Origin: Brevibacillus laterosporus LMG 15441
Lineage (GTDB): Bacteria > Bacillota > Bacilli > Brevibacillales > Brevibacillaceae
DNA length: 64,000 bases
Assembly: GCF_000219535.2 (NCBI RefSeq)
Contig: NZ_CP007806.1
Coordinates: 1,300,501-1,364,500, forward strand
Direction: 5' to 3'
Shown here: positions 62,261-64,000 of the stretch, piece after piece
How the letters are laid out: every line of letters begins with the position of its first letter
Position numbering within the stretch: position 1 is the stretch's first letter
The notes under the pieces: generated by a model
Told to the model about the DNA's origin: nothing
The model's database searches: none
The model's input: the letters and a program-made list of their open reading frames with translations, nothing else
Program-made: the position numbers and the translations under genes

Positions 62261-64000
62261 ATGCTACAAGCGAAATCGCGATGGCAACTCACTCCATATG
62301 ACGAAGCAATAAGTGCAGAGATTGTCCAAGCGTGTGGGATATCGCCTTTGCTTGCACGTTTGCTCGTTCAAAGAGGGATGGATACGTCACAAAAGGCACG
62401 TGACTTTTTGCATGTGAGTCCAGAACAGCTACATGATCCATTTTTATTGGATGGAATGGACAAAAGCGTGCATCGAATCCAACAGGCGATTGAGCGCCAT
62501 GAACCGATTTGCATATATGGAGACTATGATGCGGATGGAGTTAGCTCCACTGCTTTAATGGTGCATTTGTTACGAAAATTGGGAGCCACATTTGATTATT
62601 ATATACCGAATCGTTTTAAAGAAGGATACGGGTTAAACCAAACAGCGTTGTCATACATTTATGACAGCGGTTTTCGGCTTGTCGTGACTGTGGATACTGG
62701 CATAAGCGCGGTAGAGCAGGTAGCGCATGGAAATCAGTTGGGGCTTGATATCATCGTGACGGATCACCATGAACCACCTGAGCTTCTACCTGATGCGTTT
62801 GCGGTAATGAATCCTAAAAAACCTGGCTGTTCCTATCCGTTTGACATGCTGGCCGGTGTAGGCGTTGCTTTTAAGCTGGCCCAAGCTCTGTTAAAGGAGC
62901 CTCCGATGGATTTCATCGATTTGGCCGCAATAGGAACGATTGCTGACCTTGTTCCTTTAGTGGATGAAAACAGGGTATTAGCTAGTTTAGGATTGCAACG
63001 ATTGAATCGAACACACAATGTAGGCATCCAAGCTTTACTTGATGTGTGCGGGCTTCAGGAGAAAGAAATTACTGCGGGACATGTGGGCTTTGCCATTGGA
63101 CCACGGATTAATGCGGGCGGTCGTTTAGAAACAGCGGAAGCAGCGGTTAAATTGCTCGTGTCAGAGGATGTACAGGAAGCGAAGGAACAAGCGGAAGTAC
63201 TTGATGAGTTGAACCGGGAGCGCCAAGAGTTAGTTCAAGCGATGGCGGAAGAAGCCATTGAAATGGTTGAACAGCTATATCCGGCTGATCAGAGTGGAGT
63301 AATTGTTGTAGCCAAAGAGGGATGGAACGTTGGCGTTGTTGGTATTGTTGCTTCACGTTTAGTGGAAAAATTCTATCGACCTGCTATTGTGCTTGGAATC
63401 GATCCTGAAAAAGGCGCAGCAAAAGGCTCGGCTCGAAGCATTGCTGGCTTCGACATGTATGAGGCATTGACGGCGTGCAAGGAGCTTCTACCACACTATG
63501 GTGGTCACACAATGGCAGCGGGTATGACATTGCCCATAGAGAATGTAGATCCGCTACGCAAGGCGTTGCATCGTATTTCACAGGAATGGTTGCAACCAGA
63601 AGACTTCATCCCCAAAACAAGAGTAGATCTTGAAGTGGCGTTTGATGAAATGAATCTAGATCTTGCTATAGAGTTGGAAGCTTTAGCTCCATTCGGCATG
63701 GGTAACCCTACTCCAATGCTTGTCTGTGAAAAAGTCGGTCATCAGGGTATGCGTAAAATTGGGAAGGATGAGACACATCTAAAATGTGTATTGTCACATG
63801 AGAAATCGCAACTTGATGCTATCGGATTTGGTTTTGCCCCCATTATGGAACAGGTAGCTCCAACATCAAAGCTTTCCGTGCTTGGTGAATTGCAGATTAA
63901 TGAATGGAATGGGTTGCGAAAGCCTCAATTCTTGCTTCGTGATGTAGCGGTCAAGCATAAGCAGATTTTCGACTGGCGAGGCACGCGCGATAAAGAGAAA
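62261..64000 (+). CDS. recJ: Single-stranded-DNA-specific exonuclease RecJ, 3' end outside window
   Basis: The first 580 codons are present without a stop up to the window edge. This 5'-3' exonuclease acts in recombination and repair. DHH-family motifs visible are ICIYGDYDADGVSS, VTVDTGISAVEQ, VTDHHEPPE and IGTIADLVPL. The DHHA1 domain shows GPRINAGGRLETA, KGSARSIAGFD and YGGHTMAAGM. The OB-fold begins near the edge. ATG 62261 follows GATTGGAGGGC. recJ follows secDF in Bacillus as well. Confidence 0.96.
   Translation, partial: MLQAKSRWQLTPYDEAISAEIVQACGISPLLARLLVQRGMDTSQKARDFLHVSPEQLHDPFLLDGMDKSVHRIQQAIERHEPICIYGDYDADGVSSTALMVHLLRKLGATFDYYIPNRFKEGYGLNQTALSYIYDSGFRLVVTVDTGISAVEQVAHGNQLGLDIIVTDHHEPPELLPDAFAVMNPKKPGCSYPFDMLAGVGVAFKLAQALLKEPPMDFIDLAAIGTIADLVPLVDENRVLASLGLQRLNRTHNVGIQALLDVCGLQEKEITAGHVGFAIGPRINAGGRLETAEAAVKLLVSEDVQEAKEQAEVLDELNRERQELVQAMAEEAIEMVEQLYPADQSGVIVVAKEGWNVGVVGIVASRLVEKFYRPAIVLGIDPEKGAAKGSARSIAGFDMYEALTACKELLPHYGGHTMAAGMTLPIENVDPLRKALHRISQEWLQPEDFIPKTRVDLEVAFDEMNLDLAIELEALAPFGMGNPTPMLVCEKVGHQGMRKIGKDETHLKCVLSHEKSQLDAIGFGFAPIMEQVAPTSKLSVLGELQINEWNGLRKPQFLLRDVAVKHKQIFDWRGTRDKEK

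Overview
The window is a stretch of chromosomal core from a low-GC, endospore-forming Firmicute. Gene order runs spoVID-ysxE-valS-folC-(prepilin peptidase)-spoIIB-maf-radC-mreBCD-minCD-spoIVFAB-rplU-prp-rpmA-spo0B-obg-pheB ... pheA-safA-bofC-ruvAB-queA-tgt-yajC-spoVB-comN-secDF-recJ. This follows the well-known Bacillus arrangement, but murC, an RNase E/G gene, ruvC, separate secD and secF, and a class B PBP after mreD point to Paenibacillaceae. A Brevibacillus-like species is my inference, not something a search has confirmed. I see no tRNA, rRNA, insertion sequence, prophage or CRISPR array, and almost everything lies on the + strand.

Region 1 (1-5350) holds the 3' part of spoVID with a large 14-residue repeat array, two tandem CotS/YsxE-family kinase-like coat genes, a small membrane protein and a YitT-family transporter. 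Region 2 (5375-15300) has valS behind a valine T-box, then folC, murC, a short prepilin peptidase, spoIIB, a DUF4321 gene, maf and radC. Region 3 (15395-23821) is the shape and division block: mreBCD, a class B PBP, minCD, rodA and a cold-shock gene preceded by a short promoter-to-terminator unit. Region 4 (23910-31362) has spoIVFA/spoIVFB behind a SigE-like promoter, rng, the rplU-prp-rpmA ribosomal operon, spo0B, obg, an uncharacterised gene and a 50-residue basic protein gene missed by length cut-offs.

Region 5 (31503-37287) is an amino-acid operon: pheB, hom, thrC, thrB, pheA, then ilvE with its own promoter. Region 6 (37367-45344) has safA, a third CotS-type kinase gene, a membrane-anchored glycerophosphodiester phosphodiesterase, a large secreted cyclic-nucleotide phosphodiesterase/nucleotidase and bofC. 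Region 7 (45463-47809) is xpt-pbuX, preceded by what reads as a tandem guanine aptamer plus ykkC-family (probably PRPP) aptamer sharing one terminator. Region 8 (47826-64000) has a secreted Cys/His protein of unknown role, a small gene, ruvCAB, queA, tgt, yajC, corA, a DUF421 gene, spoVB, comN, secD, secF, a CDF cation transporter and the 5' part of recJ.

The genes serve four main programmes: spore coat and cortex formation (spoVID, ysxE, safA, the CotS-like gene, spoIIB, spoIVFAB, bofC, spoVB, spo0B), rod shape and septum placement (mreBCD, pbp, rodA, minCD, murC), translation and tRNA modification (valS, rplU, rpmA, obg, queA, tgt), and recombination and repair (radC, ruvCAB, recJ). The most interesting signal is the two-aptamer leader of xpt-pbuX. 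The sequence there supports a specific two-input mechanism: an antiterminator stem that closes around the second aptamer uses the same bases as the 3' arm of the guanine aptamer P1.
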